64,000 nucleotides of DNA, taken from contig NZ_JAQGPL010000001.1 in NCBI RefSeq assembly GCF_028826105.1, positions 5,587,501 to 5,651,500 on the forward strand, read 5' to 3'. Positions within the stretch are counted from its first letter, which is position 1, and every line of letters begins with the position of its first letter. Below are positions 41,942 through 50,694 of the stretch, one piece after another. The stretch is from Paenibacillus humicola (GTDB lineage Bacteria; Bacillota; Bacilli; Paenibacillales; Paenibacillaceae). Under the pieces are notes generated by a model, which did not search any database, was not told where the DNA came from, and saw nothing but the letters and a program-made list of their open reading frames with translations. The position numbers and the translations under genes are program-made.

Positions 41942-42508
41942 ATGGGAAAAATGTTTGAGGCGATGCTGCCCCAACATGAGGCATTCATCCGGAAACAGCG
42001 GATCTTTTTTGTCGGCTCCGCGCCGCTGCAGGCGGACGGTCATGTTAACATTTCACCGAAAGGGTACGATGTGCTGCGCATTTTCTCCCCGACGGAGGTC
42101 GCGTACCTCGATGTGACGGGCAGCGGCAACGAAACAAGCGCGCATGTGCTGGAGAATGGGAGAATCACCTTCATGTTCGCCGCTTTCGAAGGCCCGCCGA
42201 TGATTCTCCGCCTGTACGGGACCGGGAGCGTCGTGCTGCCCGGCACGCCCGAATGGGAAGCGCTCGCCCCGCATTTCACGCTGTATCCCGGCACCCGCCA
42301 GATTGTTTGCGCCAAGGTGCATGCGGTCAAAACCTCGTGCGGCTTCAGCGTTCCGTTCTTCGACTACGCGGGTGAACGCGACACGCTGCTGAAATGGGCC
42401 GAAAACAAGGCGGACGACGAAATAACCGATTACCGGCGGACGAAAAATGCCGCCAGCATGGACGGCCTGCCGACGCCGATCGGCATCGGGCTCGGTGTCC
42501 GGCCGTAA
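41942..42508 (+). CDS. Pyridoxamine 5'-phosphate oxidase (PPOX) family protein
   Basis: 188 residues, split-barrel flavin-binding fold. Features: FVGSAPLQADGHVNISPKGYD at the N-terminus, TGSGNETSAHVLENGRITFMF and LRLYGTGSVV, matching the PPOX-like proteins whose C-terminal half is KTSCGFSVPFFDY. These bind FMN, F420 or haem; the actual substrate is unknown. GGAGGGAACGG precedes ATG 41942. It stands alone. The stretch 42509-42672 holds no gene. Confidence 0.85.
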   Translation: MGKMFEAMLPQHEAFIRKQRIFFVGSAPLQADGHVNISPKGYDVLRIFSPTEVAYLDVTGSGNETSAHVLENGRITFMFAAFEGPPMILRLYGTGSVVLPGTPEWEALAPHFTLYPGTRQIVCAKVHAVKTSCGFSVPFFDYAGERDTLLKWAENKADDEITDYRRTKNAASMDGLPTPIGIGLGVRP

Positions 42509-42672
42509 CGAAGGCGAACGGGTCACTTATCATCGCCGGAACAGCCTTAGGCCTTAGGCCTCGACATCGGCTTGTTCTTCTTGCCGCTTGTCCGCCTGCC
42601 GAAAAACGTTTGCCCCTGCACTGTTGGTGAGGTCGATTCTGCCGGCTGTGGCACTGCACTGGGAGACGGCAA

Positions 42673-43197
42673 TCACCGCTGCGCAGCCGAGGAAGGCTCC
42701 CCCTCCCTGGATCGCCGTTCACCATGCTGACCGTTCCCGCCGTTTCCGCCGTTCGCTCCGTTAAATGCCCCGAACCCTCGTTCGCCGCGAATCTTGCTTC
42801 GGTCGGGGTGCACCATTTCTCCGCCCAGATGACCGGTATACGAAACAAGTCCGGCTCCTACCAGCATCACGAGCAAATATACGATTGTTTTGCCGATATC
42901 GAATTTTTTCTTCCACAAGACGCCAAGCCTGACGACAGACAGGGCGATTGCCAGTATCATCGTCAGCTTGCCGAACAGCTCGTGCCGCGGAAACAGCGGA
43001 TCGCGTTCACCTTCCGGTCCGGTCATGACGGCCAGGACCGCACCTGCCGTTCCGACAATCAGGCACAAAAGACCGGCTGTGTGCCAATCCTTCCGCTTGA
43101 TCAGCACGGCCGCCAGATCAAACAGGAAGCTGAACAGCAGCATGGCGATGGGAATATGGATGACTAGAAAATGCGCGTTTTGGATGATGTAGCTCAT
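42673..43197 (-). CDS. DUF2231 domain membrane protein
   Basis: 174 residues with four helices: HFLVIHIPIAMLLFSFLFDLA, GLLCLIVGTAGAVLAVMTG, LFGKLTMILAIALSVVRLGV and TIVYLLVMLVGAGLVSYTG. The family signature is HIPIA near the N-terminus and TGHLGGEMVH at the end of helix 4; conserved His suggest haem or metal contact. The Gly/Asn-rich tail is disordered. Function unknown. A GGGAG-type site precedes ATG 43197. Confidence 0.85.
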   Translation of the reverse strand: MSYIIQNAHFLVIHIPIAMLLFSFLFDLAAVLIKRKDWHTAGLLCLIVGTAGAVLAVMTGPEGERDPLFPRHELFGKLTMILAIALSVVRLGVLWKKKFDIGKTIVYLLVMLVGAGLVSYTGHLGGEMVHPDRSKIRGERGFGAFNGANGGNGGNGQHGERRSREGEPSSAAQR

Positions 43198-43314
43198 GAG
43201 TGGCTCTCCCTTTTTTCAAGACTTGATATCCGTTATAGCACCTGAGTCTTAAAATCTCATGAGAAAGCGGATATGCCCCATTTCCCTGCCGATTGCGCAT
43301 GGGAGCGAACTTGA

Positions 43315-44010
43315 TTACGAGATCCATCTGGCCAGCAGGTAGGCGGCACCGGCTGCCGCGCCGCCGATCAATGCGGTTTGCCACGCGCTTTTGACGGGAC
43401 GGGATCCCGTAAACTTTCCTTTTACCCATCCAAAAACGAACAGTGAAATAAGCGTTATAACGACCGATATAAGCAAGGCATCGAGCGAGTGAGCGAAAAT
43501 CAGATAAGGCGACAAGGGGATCGCCCCGCCAAAAATGTAAGAGAGCCCGATGGTCAGCGAGCTGTTTCGGGCTCTTTTCGGGTTCGGCTCTTCCAGGCCC
43601 AGCTCGTGCTTCATCATAAAATCAACCCAACGCTCATGGTCCCGACTGATGGCATCGACCGCCGAAGAAACGGCTTCCTCGGGTATCGACCAGCTTCTGA
43701 GCACCTCGGCCACCTCTTCGCGTTCGCATTCGGGCAGCTCGATAATTTCACGCCGCTCCCGCTCCAATTCGGCCAAATAATGCTCCCGGTCCGTCCGCGC
43801 GGCCAAATAACCGCCCAGGCCCATTGCGATCGAGCCTGCCGCGATTTCCGCCAGCCCCGCCACGACGACAAGATGCGTATTGGAAACCGTGCCGGACAAG
43901 CCGGCCGCCAATGCAAAAGGTACGGTCAGGCCGTCCGCCATGCCGATGACGATATCCCGGATGATTTCGGGTGCCTCAAAATGCTTTTCCACATGTTCGT
44001 TTCGATGCAT
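43315..44010 (-). CDS. VIT1/CCC1 family iron/manganese transporter
   Basis: About 231 residues. DIVIGMADGLTVPFALAAGLSG is the conserved first helix of VIT1/CCC1 transporters, followed by GLAEIAAGSIAMGLGGYLAA, a Glu-rich cytoplasmic metal-binding domain (ELERERREIIELPECEREE) and helices NSSLTIGLSYIFGGAIPL onwards. Members move Fe2+ or Mn2+ out of the cytosol. The frame extends to 44097; GGGAGG before ATG 44010 fixes the start. A Fur-like box overlaps its leader. Confidence 0.88.
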   Translation of the reverse strand: MHRNEHVEKHFEAPEIIRDIVIGMADGLTVPFALAAGLSGTVSNTHLVVVAGLAEIAAGSIAMGLGGYLAARTDREHYLAELERERREIIELPECEREEVAEVLRSWSIPEEAVSSAVDAISRDHERWVDFMMKHELGLEEPNPKRARNSSLTIGLSYIFGGAIPLSPYLIFAHSLDALLISVVITLISLFVFGWVKGKFTGSRPVKSAWQTALIGGAAAGAAYLLARWIS

Positions 44011-44027
44011 GATATCCGCCTCCCTTT

Positions 44028-44046
44028 GACAATGAAAATCGTTATC
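44028..44046 (-). promoter_or_regulatory. Fur-like box upstream of the VIT1/CCC1 gene
   Basis: GATAACGATTTTCATTGTC on the minus strand matches 15 of 19 positions of the Fur consensus GATAATGATAATCATTATC. It lies 18-36 bases before the start codon of a metal transporter. Fur or a relative (Zur, PerR, MntR) could bind; which one is not decidable by eye. Confidence 0.5.
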
Positions 44047-44064
44047 TTTACCCTGAAAATGACA

Positions 44065-44093
44065 CATGCTGCCGTCCTGTCGACGGCAGCATG
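44065..44093 (-). terminator. Perfect 12-base inverted repeat, probable terminator of the helicase gene
   Basis: CATGCTGCCGTC, a five-base loop, then the exact complementary arm. It lies 77 bases past the helicase stop on the minus strand, followed there by TGTCATTTT. It also lies upstream of the VIT1/CCC1 promoter region. Confidence 0.6.
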
Positions 44094-44169
44094 CCAAGAA
44101 GCGGATTCAAATCCCGCGGAGTATCTACAAAACGAAAAGGGGGCTTTTACCCCGAACGCTTGTCCTGCG

Positions 44170-46113
44170 TTAACGCGTCCGGCCCTTGCCCGGCCGACCG
44201 GCGGAAGCTCCGCCGCCTTTGCGGCCTTGTCCGCCGCCGTCCGGGCGCTTGGCACCCTGGCGCGCTCCGGTTCCCCGCGCCTGCGCCGGGCCGCCGCCCG
44301 GGCGCGCGCTCTTCTTGGGGCGTACGCCCGTGCGCGCCTCAAGCCCTTCGCGGGCGGACCGCTTCGCCAGCTCGCGCGGGCTCACGGCCGCGGGCTCGCG
44401 CCGGCTCCCGGCGCCGCTGCGCTCCGCGCTTGCGCGCCCGCGCGGGGCGGCTTCGCCGCGCCCCTGCGCCTCCACGCGCTCGCGCCGGCTCCCGGCGCCG
44501 CTGCGCTCCGCGCCTGCGCGCCCGCGCGGGGCGGCTTCGCCGCGCCCCTGCGCCTCCACGCGCTCGCGCCGGCTCCCGGCGCCGCTGCGCTCCGCGCCTG
44601 CGCGCCCACGCGGGGCGGCTTCGCCGCGCCCCTGCGCCTCCGCGGGCTCGCGCCGGCTCCCGGCGCCGCTGCGCTCCGCGCCTGCGCGCCCACGCGGGGC
44701 GGCTTCGCCGCGCCCCTGCGCCTCCACGCGCTCGCGCCGGCTCCCGGCGCCGCTGCGCTCCGCGCCTGCGCGCCCGCGCGGGGCGGCTTCGCCGCGCCCC
44801 TGCGCCTCCACGCGCTCGCGCCAGCTCCCGGCGCCGCTGCGCTCCGCGCCCGCGCGCCCGCGCGGGGCGGCTTCGCCGCGCCCCTGCGCCGCGCGCTCGC
44901 GCCGGCCGCCGCGCTCCCGCTCGCCGCGCGCAGCAGGCTCCGCCGGGGCGCTCCGCCGGCCCCGGTCCGTCTCCGGCGCGCCCTGTTCGCCCGGGATCGA
45001 CTGGCCGATGCCGCTTTCGATCGCCGCCAGCTTCATGCGGTCGCGCGGCGTCACGAACGTGACGGCGACGCCCTCCCCGCCCGCGCGGCCGGTCCGTCCG
45101 ATCCGGTGGATGTAGCCTTCCGCATCCTGCGGGATGTCGTAATTGAACACGTGCGTGACGCCCTCCACGTCAAGGCCGCGCGCCGCCACGTCCGTCGCGA
45201 CGAGCAGCTGCAGCTTCGCCTCGCGGAAGCGCCGCATCGCCTGCTCCCGCTTCGCCTGCGACAGATCGCCGTGCAGCTCGTCCGAGCTGTACCCGAGCTG
45301 CTGCAAAGCCTCGTTCAGCGCCGCCGCACGGCGCTTCGTCCGGCAAAAAATGACGCCGAGGTAGGGCCGCTGCTCGTCGATCACCCGGCACAGCGCCGCC
45401 ATTTTGCCCCGGTCGGTCGTCGAAACGGCAAGCTGGCGGGTTCCCGCCACCGTTACCTGCGGAGCGCGCACCGTAATATTTTGCGGGTCAAGCATGATGC
45501 GGGCCGCAAGCGATCGTACCGCTCCGGGCATCGTTGCGGAAAACAGCATCGTCTGCCTCCGGTAAGGAAGCGCGCTTAATATGGTTTCCACCTCGTTGAG
45601 AAACCCCATATGCAGCATTTGATCGGCTTCGTCCAGCACGAGCATCGAGACGCGGTCCAGCGAAATCGTTCCCCTCCGCATATGGTCGAGCAGCCTGCCC
45701 GGCGTCGCCACAACGAAATGCACCGAACGCTGCAGCTTGCGCATTTGCGCCTCAACGTCCTGCCCCCCGTAGACGGCCAGCACGCGAAAGCCCTCCTCCG
45801 GCAGCAGCCGCCGCTTCAGCTCCGCCGTGATTTGCAGCGCGAGCTCCCGCGTCGGGGTCAAAATCAGCCCGCGCAGCTCGTCGCCGGCCGGATCGATCTT
45901 CTCCAGCATCGGCAGCAGGAAAGCCAGCGTCTTTCCCGTACCCGTCTGCGCCTGGCAGATGACGTCCTTTCCTTCCAAAATAACCGGAATCGCGCCTTCC
46001 TGAATCGGCGTCGCCTCATGAATACCTTCGCCGCTCAGCGCTGCCGCACGTTCCTTCGAAATGCCCAATTTTTCAAATCCAGCCAACAAATCCACCTCAT
46101 TTATAGGTTCCAC
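44170..46113 (-). CDS. DEAD-box RNA helicase with Arg/Gly-rich repeat tail
   Basis: 647 residues. The helicase core (about 1-375) has Q-motif [12 protein letters not shown], motif [17 protein letters not shown], motif II LDEADQM (DEAD), motif [17 protein letters not shown] and motif [15 protein letters not shown]. The remaining 270 residues form a basic, disordered RGG/RGR-like tail that should bind RNA. It contains six consecutive 28-residue repeats (residues 410-577). This is a CshA/DeaD-type helicase of RNA decay or ribosome assembly, probably cytosolic. ATG 46113 follows a GGTGG-type site. Confidence 0.93.
   Translation of the reverse strand: MEPINEVDLLAGFEKLGISKERAAALSGEGIHEATPIQEGAIPVILEGKDVICQAQTGTGKTLAFLLPMLEKIDPAGDELRGLILTPTRELALQITAELKRRLLPEEGFRVLAVYGGQDVEAQMRKLQRSVHFVVATPGRLLDHMRRGTISLDRVSMLVLDEADQMLHMGFLNEVETILSALPYRRQTMLFSATMPGAVRSLAARIMLDPQNITVRAPQVTVAGTRQLAVSTTDRGKMAALCRVIDEQRPYLGVIFCRTKRRAAALNEALQQLGYSSDELHGDLSQAKREQAMRRFREAKLQLLVATDVAARGLDVEGVTHVFNYDIPQDAEGYIHRIGRTGRAGGEGVAVTFVTPRDRMKLAAIESGIGQSIPGEQGAPETDRGRRSAPAEPAARGERERGGRRERAAQGRGEAAPRGRAGAERSGAGSWRERVEAQGRGEAAPRGRAGAERSGAGSRRERVEAQGRGEAAPRGRAGAERSGAGSRREPAEAQGRGEAAPRGRAGAERSGAGSRRERVEAQGRGEAAPRGRAGAERSGAGSRRERVEAQGRGEAAPRGRASAERSGAGSRREPAAVSPRELAKRSAREGLEARTGVRPKKSARPGGGPAQARGTGARQGAKRPDGGGQGRKGGGASAGRPGKGRTR
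44383..44886 (-). repeat. Six 84-base tandem repeats inside the helicase gene
   Basis: Codon-phase units start at 44886, 44802, 44718, 44634, 44550 and 44466, each 84 bases. They encode [20 protein letters not shown] plus SRRERVEA, with small changes (Trp for Arg in copy 1, PAEA in copy 3, Ser and PAAV in copy 6). The copies are almost identical in DNA, pointing to recent expansion. High GC keeps other frames open across the region. Confidence 0.92.
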
Positions 46114-46299
46114 CGCTGCAACAATCGGTATTTCCTATCGTACCACAAACCCGGCCCCGCCATGTAATGAAACCGAAAAGCGGTTTTCAGCCTCTTTTCA
46201 GCGAATCTTCAAAATCAATTCATAATGAACCGATATACTCGAATCATCGAATGAAAGATTTCGAGGATGGACATCGATACTTTTCGGGAGGAGCCTCGG

Positions 46300-46665
46300 G
46301 TGAAAAAGAATAAATGGATGAAATGGCAAGCAGGCATGGTCTTTGCAGCCGGCATTGCCGTCATGTTCCAAGCGGCACGAACAAGCGCACCTTACGAAGC
46401 GAAGGTCGCGGCAGCCGCTTCCCCGCAGGATCGGCCCGGCATGCAGCAGCAGCAAGATCCGGTCTTCGACGAGTGGGAAAACGGAGGGCAGCATGCTCGC
46501 GGGAGACATTTCCGGGGCGGCGATTCGTATGGAAGCGGATCGAACGACGGTTCGTCCGGCGGCAGCCTGTACGGCGGCGGATCGGCACCTGCCGAACCGT
46601 TCGGCGACGGAGGCCCGCTTGGAAGCGGGCGATCCGGCGCCCATTCCAGAACCGGGCGGTCCTGA
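46300..46665 (+). CDS. Gly/Ser-rich membrane-anchored or secreted protein, unknown
   Basis: 121 residues. A Lys-rich start and a hydrophobic segment (WQAGMVFAAGIAVMFQA) form a signal anchor, followed by an Ala/Gln stretch and a Gly/Ser/Asp-rich tail (GDSYGSGSNDGSSGGSLYGG). The tail looks disordered and extracytoplasmic. GGGAGGAG precedes GTG 46300, eleven codons inside the longest frame. It is 29 bases upstream of apbE and almost certainly in one operon with it and the ferric-reductase-like gene. No known family. Confidence 0.7.
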   Translation: MKKNKWMKWQAGMVFAAGIAVMFQAARTSAPYEAKVAAAASPQDRPGMQQQQDPVFDEWENGGQHARGRHFRGGDSYGSGSNDGSSGGSLYGGGSAPAEPFGDGGPLGSGRSGAHSRTGRS

Positions 46666-46694
46666 ACGATTTTCTCAAGAGAGGTGCATATAAA

Positions 46695-47768
46695 ATGGAA
46701 CCGCACACCGCATCCGCTCCCGGAGAGGAGCCGCTGCATGCATTTCGGTTTAAAGCGATGAACACGTCGGTCGAATGCGCGCTGCAGTGCCCGGCTTCCC
46801 AGCGCGGGGAACTGGAGCTGCTGGCGCGGGATTGGTTTGGAACGGCCGAACGGCGGTTCAGCCGTTTCCGCCCGGACAGCGAGCTCAGCCATTTGAACCG
46901 TCTGGCCGGAGAGCGCTGCATGATTTCCGCCGCGATGACGGACGTGCTGCAGCTCGCGCACGAATATACGGAAATAACGGAAGGGCTGTTCGACCCGTTC
47001 GTGCTGGATGCGCTGCTTGAAGCCGGGTACGACGAAACGTTCGATATCGTCAAACTCCGCCCGTCCGCCGATGCGCCGCCCGTCCGGACGGAGAGCGGAC
47101 CGCAGCAGGCCGGCCGGCGGCTGCGGATGGAAATCGATCCGGTCATCGGATCGCTGCGGCTGCCGCCGCATGCCCCGATCGATCTCGGCGGCATCGTGAA
47201 AAGCTGGTCCGCTCAGCGGCTCGCCGCCTATTACCGGAACCGCCGCGGCATCGGCCGGGGTCTCGTGAATGCAGGCGGCGATCTCGCCGCCTGGGGGGAT
47301 CCGGCGGACGGAGCGGGACCTTGGCGCATCGCGATCGAGCATCCGTGGACGATGGAAGCCGACGCCGGTCTGCTCCTGCTGCACAGTGGGGCCGCCGCGA
47401 CCTCCGGCACGCTCGGACGGCGCTGGATGTCGCCGCACGGCCCGAAGCATCACCTGATTGACCCCGTTTCCTTGTCGCCAAGCGACAGCGATATCGTGCA
47501 GTGCACGGTCGCGGGCCGCTATGCGGTGGAATGCGAAATTTGGGCCAAAACGATCTGCATCGCCGGAGCCACAAGAGGGCTCTCTCTCTTTGCGGAGAAG
47601 GCGGACCCCGGCTGCGAGGCGCTGCTTTTTACGGCGGACCGGCGCGTGCTGCTGTACGGGAAACTTTCATCGCCGGAACGCAGGTGGCTGAACATTCCGG
47701 ACGTCCGGCTTCTCCCGGTCAAGCGCAATTCCGCCGAATCCCGACATGTTGGAGGTGACTGCCGTTGA
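46695..47768 (+). CDS. apbE: FAD:protein FMN transferase ApbE
   Basis: 357 residues. ApbE covalently attaches FMN to Thr/Ser of extracytoplasmic redox proteins. FRFKAMNTSVECAL, RFSRFRPDSELSHLN, PIDLGGIVKSWSA, GLVNAGGDLAAWGDP and HHLIDPVSLSPS are family blocks, including the Mg/FAD-binding Asp in the last. No signal peptide is obvious, so it may be cytosolic or use the upstream anchor protein. GAGAGG precedes ATG 46695. Its stop overlaps the next gene (TTGA). Confidence 0.9.
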   Translation: MEPHTASAPGEEPLHAFRFKAMNTSVECALQCPASQRGELELLARDWFGTAERRFSRFRPDSELSHLNRLAGERCMISAAMTDVLQLAHEYTEITEGLFDPFVLDALLEAGYDETFDIVKLRPSADAPPVRTESGPQQAGRRLRMEIDPVIGSLRLPPHAPIDLGGIVKSWSAQRLAAYYRNRRGIGRGLVNAGGDLAAWGDPADGAGPWRIAIEHPWTMEADAGLLLLHSGAAATSGTLGRRWMSPHGPKHHLIDPVSLSPSDSDIVQCTVAGRYAVECEIWAKTICIAGATRGLSLFAEKADPGCEALLFTADRRVLLYGKLSSPERRWLNIPDVRLLPVKRNSAESRHVGGDCR

Positions 47769-48460
47769 TTTCGTTCCTCGTCAACCTGCCCACTTGGCAA
47801 ATCATTCGCGTCACCGGCATCGTCTCCTATATCCTGCTGACGCTCGGCGTTGCGCTCGGCATTGCTTACGGATTGCCGTTATGGCCCCGGAAAATGAAAA
47901 CGGTGCTGTACAAAATCCATTCCTTCGCCACGATTTCAGGCACGGCACTGGGTCTCTTGCACGGCGCCGTTACCGTTATCGACACCTACGTTCCGTATAC
48001 CTGGCGCGAGCTGCTCGTCCCTTTTACCGCCCATTACGATCCGGTGCTTAGCGGGCTCGGCACGCTGTGCGGCTATGCGATGCTGCTTGTCATTCTGACG
48101 ACAGACCTGCGGAACCTGCTGAAGCGCAGAGTATGGCTCGCTTTCCACCTGCTGTCCTACCCGATCTTCGCGATGGCGGCCATACACGGCTTCTTTATGG
48201 GAACGGACAGCCGTTTCCCCGGCATTCGCCTCCTGTATCTGGCATCTATCGTGCTGGTCGTCCTGATGTCGCTTCTCCGCTCGGCGTTCGGGCCGGCTGG
48301 CGGGATGCGGGTGTCCAGGCAGGCTCCGCTTTCGCGGAACACGCCCGTCACGCAGCCTTCTCGGCCCGGGCAGCCGGAGCCCGAGCTCGTCTCGCCCGGC
48401 AATGCGAGCAGACGCAGCGAGCGGTTTCGCGATACGCGGCATGCCCCGCCGCGAGGTTAA
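47765..48460 (+). CDS. Ferric reductase-like transmembrane protein
   Basis: 231 residues. About five helices, with haem-ligand His candidates in YKIHSFATISGTALGLLHGA and FHLLSYPIFAMAAIHGFFMG, as in ferric reductase-like (YedZ/NOX-type) domains. A basic, Pro/Ser/Arg-rich tail of about 55 residues follows. Start is TTG 47765 with GGAGG seven bases upstream, overlapping apbE. Together they suggest a membrane electron path to a flavinylated partner; no FMN-bind domain protein is encoded here. Confidence 0.83.
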   Translation: MISFLVNLPTWQIIRVTGIVSYILLTLGVALGIAYGLPLWPRKMKTVLYKIHSFATISGTALGLLHGAVTVIDTYVPYTWRELLVPFTAHYDPVLSGLGTLCGYAMLLVILTTDLRNLLKRRVWLAFHLLSYPIFAMAAIHGFFMGTDSRFPGIRLLYLASIVLVVLMSLLRSAFGPAGGMRVSRQAPLSRNTPVTQPSRPGQPEPELVSPGNASRRSERFRDTRHAPPRG

Positions 48461-48623
48461 TCCGGCCCGCCACTATCTTTGCCCCGGCGACAACCTTCCC
48501 GTTATCGGTTAAAATAGACGGATATACCGTTTGCCGGGATGCCGCGGAGCCTTGCGCCGGTGCTCGTATCGGCGCCGTGACCGCGGTGCGGCAGCGGGAT
48601 CATGCGAAAGAGGTCGAATAACG

Positions 48624-49448
48624 ATGAATGAAATGAATGCGACGGATACCGCCGTCCGGCTCAGCGGGGTATCGTGGAACCGGGACGGCAAGCAGCTGCT
48701 GCAGGACGTCGAATGGACGATCCGCCCGGGCGAGCATTGGGCGCTGCTCGGGCTGAACGGTTCCGGCAAAACGACGCTGCTCAACATCATGACCGGTTAT
48801 ATTTGGCCGACATCGGGGACGGTCAGCGTGCTTGGCCGCACCTTCGGCGAGGTCGATCTCCGGCAGCTGCGCCAGCTGATCGGCTGGGTCAGCTCCTCCC
48901 TGCAGGAGAAGCTGTACGGCACCGATAAAGCGCAGCACGTCGTCATCAGCGGCAAGCATGCGACGATCGGCTTGTACGACCGCCCGGACGAACGGGATTT
49001 CGCCCGGGCGGAGGAGCTGATGCGGACGCTCGGCTGCGCTCATCTGTGGGACCGCGAATACCGGACCTGCTCGCAGGGCGAGAAGCAGAAGCTGCTCATC
49101 GCCCGCGCGCTGATGGCGGATCCGCGGCTGCTTATCCTGGACGAGCCTTGCAACGGGCTCGACCTGTTCTCGCGCGAGAGGCTGCTGGACAGCATCTCAG
49201 CTCTGGCGGAGCAGGCCGATGCGCCGACGCTGATCTATGTCACGCATCATACGGAGGAGATCCTGCCCGTATTCACGCATGCGCTGCTGCTGCGCAGAGG
49301 CGAAGTGTTCCGGCAGGGCCGAACGGAGGAGATGCTGACCGGCGATACGCTGAGCGCATTCTTCGACTCGCCGGTTGCCGCCGAACGCCACGACGGCCGC
49401 TGCTACGTCCGGATCGCCCGCCCCGCGGAGACGGCCAATCGCGTATAA
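48624..49448 (+). CDS. ABC transporter ATP-binding protein (YlmA/ModF-like)
   Basis: 274 residues. Walker A GLNGSGKTT (about 43-51), signature CSQGEKQKLLIARAL, Walker B LLILDEPCNGLDLF and switch His THHTEE. There is no membrane domain or permease gene next to it. B. subtilis YlmA is the closest style, a stand-alone ATPase of unknown partner. The start ATG 48624 has AAAGAGG upstream. The last residues (PAETANRV) are encoded by the first unit of a 40-base tandem repeat. Confidence 0.87.
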   Translation: MNEMNATDTAVRLSGVSWNRDGKQLLQDVEWTIRPGEHWALLGLNGSGKTTLLNIMTGYIWPTSGTVSVLGRTFGEVDLRQLRQLIGWVSSSLQEKLYGTDKAQHVVISGKHATIGLYDRPDERDFARAEELMRTLGCAHLWDREYRTCSQGEKQKLLIARALMADPRLLILDEPCNGLDLFSRERLLDSISALAEQADAPTLIYVTHHTEEILPVFTHALLLRRGEVFRQGRTEEMLTGDTLSAFFDSPVAAERHDGRCYVRIARPAETANRV

Positions 49449-49545
49449 ATCGGTACTGCCGAACTGTGGAGACAGCCAACCGCAAATAAATCGGTACTGC
49501 CGAACCGCGGAAACGGCCAAACGCAAATAAACCGGTACTGGCCGT
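49424..49545. repeat. Tandem repeat of 40-41 bases, three units
   Basis: Units begin at 49424, 49464 and 49505 with CGCGGAGACGGCCAA-like sequence and continue through an AAATCGGTACTGCCGAAC block. The first unit codes for the C-terminus of the ABC ATPase and contains its stop. The core TCGGTACTGCCGA can form a small hairpin. Confidence 0.75.
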
Positions 49546-49651
49546 ACCGCATGCAAGACCGGCTGAAAGAATACACCGTTCCTTTCCTCACAAAAGGAAA
49601 CGGCTGACGCCGTCCTCTGGGAGCAAGCTATAATCCATTCCTAGATCGAAA

Positions 49652-49717
49652 AAAACGATCCCCATTCCGTGCCGAAGCGCTCTTCTGCGCCAAGCTTGGA
49701 ATAGGGATCGTCTTTTT
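49652..49717. terminator. Bidirectional terminator with long stem
   Basis: ACGATCCCCATTCC (49655-49668) and GGAATAGGGATCGT (49697-49710) pair with one mismatch; A run on the left and T run on the right. It ends the nucleotidyltransferase gene on the minus strand. One copy of the dispersed GAAACGGCTGAC repeat lies just left (49597-49608). Confidence 0.8.
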
Positions 49718-49727
49718 TGCCTGACCG

Positions 49728-50489
49728 CTAGTCGGGGCAAGCCGTAAATTGTTCGCGCACATCCCGTACGGCGGCTATCAGCTTCGACGGATCGCGCGAC
49801 AAATCGATAAACTTCGCGGCCAGATGGCCGAGCCCCGCGCGAGCGGCGATGCGCTTTTCGTTCAACACCCACTCTCCGCGGGCCGCCAGCCGGGCATGCG
49901 ATTCTTCGATAATCGCCCTTGCCAACGTGCCTGCCGTGCCGACCGGATCGCCGTTAGCCGCATAAGCTTCCTCCGCGTAGGAGAGATGCAGCAAGGCCGA
50001 ATCATGCCAGAACCTGCACGCTTCCTCGCGAAGCAATTCGGGATATTCCGGCTTCGGCAGCGAGCCGGTCAGCGTCCGCCCGAGCGCCAGCTCCGCAGCG
50101 ACGACGTATGTCGGAATGCCCGCCAGGTAGAAAGGCAGCCGTTCCACCTGAAATCGCCCCTTTTCCGCTGCCTGAAGATGGCGCTCGACTTCGTCAAGGT
50201 CGCGGTAATGCACATCGACGCGCCGGCCGTCCGCCGTCAGCCAGGCCCCGCCGTTCATGACGCCGCCGCCCCATTCTCCCGTCCCGAAGACCGTGCCGGG
50301 CCAGCCCAGCCGGCGAATGCCATCCGGCTCGAATGTCCCGCGGTAATAAACAGCGAAATCGTAATCGCTGCCGGAACGGTGCTCCCCCGTAGCCCTCGAA
50401 CCGCCGAGCGCAACCGCCCGGACGCCCGAAACGGAGGCCAGACGGTTTGCAATATAAGCGATAAACGCGTCATCCGTCGAATATTCCAT
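49728..50489 (-). CDS. Nucleotidyltransferase domain-containing protein
   Basis: 253 residues. The polymerase-beta-like motif GGSRATGEHRSGSDYDFAVYY (G-S then D-x-D) lies at about 29-49, and a third Asp is in RRVDVHYRD. The C-terminal half is helical (YAEEAYAANGD; IIEESHARLAAR), as in DUF4037/aminoglycoside-nucleotidyltransferase-like proteins. The acceptor is unknown. ATG 50489 follows a GGGGTGA-type site. It is monocistronic. Confidence 0.85.
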   Translation of the reverse strand: MEYSTDDAFIAYIANRLASVSGVRAVALGGSRATGEHRSGSDYDFAVYYRGTFEPDGIRRLGWPGTVFGTGEWGGGVMNGGAWLTADGRRVDVHYRDLDEVERHLQAAEKGRFQVERLPFYLAGIPTYVVAAELALGRTLTGSLPKPEYPELLREEACRFWHDSALLHLSYAEEAYAANGDPVGTAGTLARAIIEESHARLAARGEWVLNEKRIAARAGLGHLAAKFIDLSRDPSKLIAAVRDVREQFTACPD

Positions 50490-50694
50490 CTCATCACCCC
50501 GGTTTTATTTTACCGGAACTGCCGTCCCGGCTGCGGGTAACGTTCGGTTTAAATCGTTTTCACCCGGTTCCCCACCCGCGAAAGGTTCGATGCTCACCGC
50601 CGGCAGTTTCACCGTTTTTTCATTACCTTACGGTCAATCGTGTTAAGCAATCTATGGTAAAATGGAGGGACCGAACAAAACGGGGAGTGGAATC

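Noticed and set aside
43489..45579. 696-codon plus-strand frame with Ala/Pro/Arg repeats
   Set aside because: It is the complement of the helicase repeat region and part of the VIT1 gene; the repeats are explained by the minus-strand protein.
46640..46665. ApbE flavinylation site in the Gly-rich protein (SGAHS)
   Set aside because: The known target motif needs Asp upstream and Ser/Thr after SGA; here His follows and the Asp is missing.
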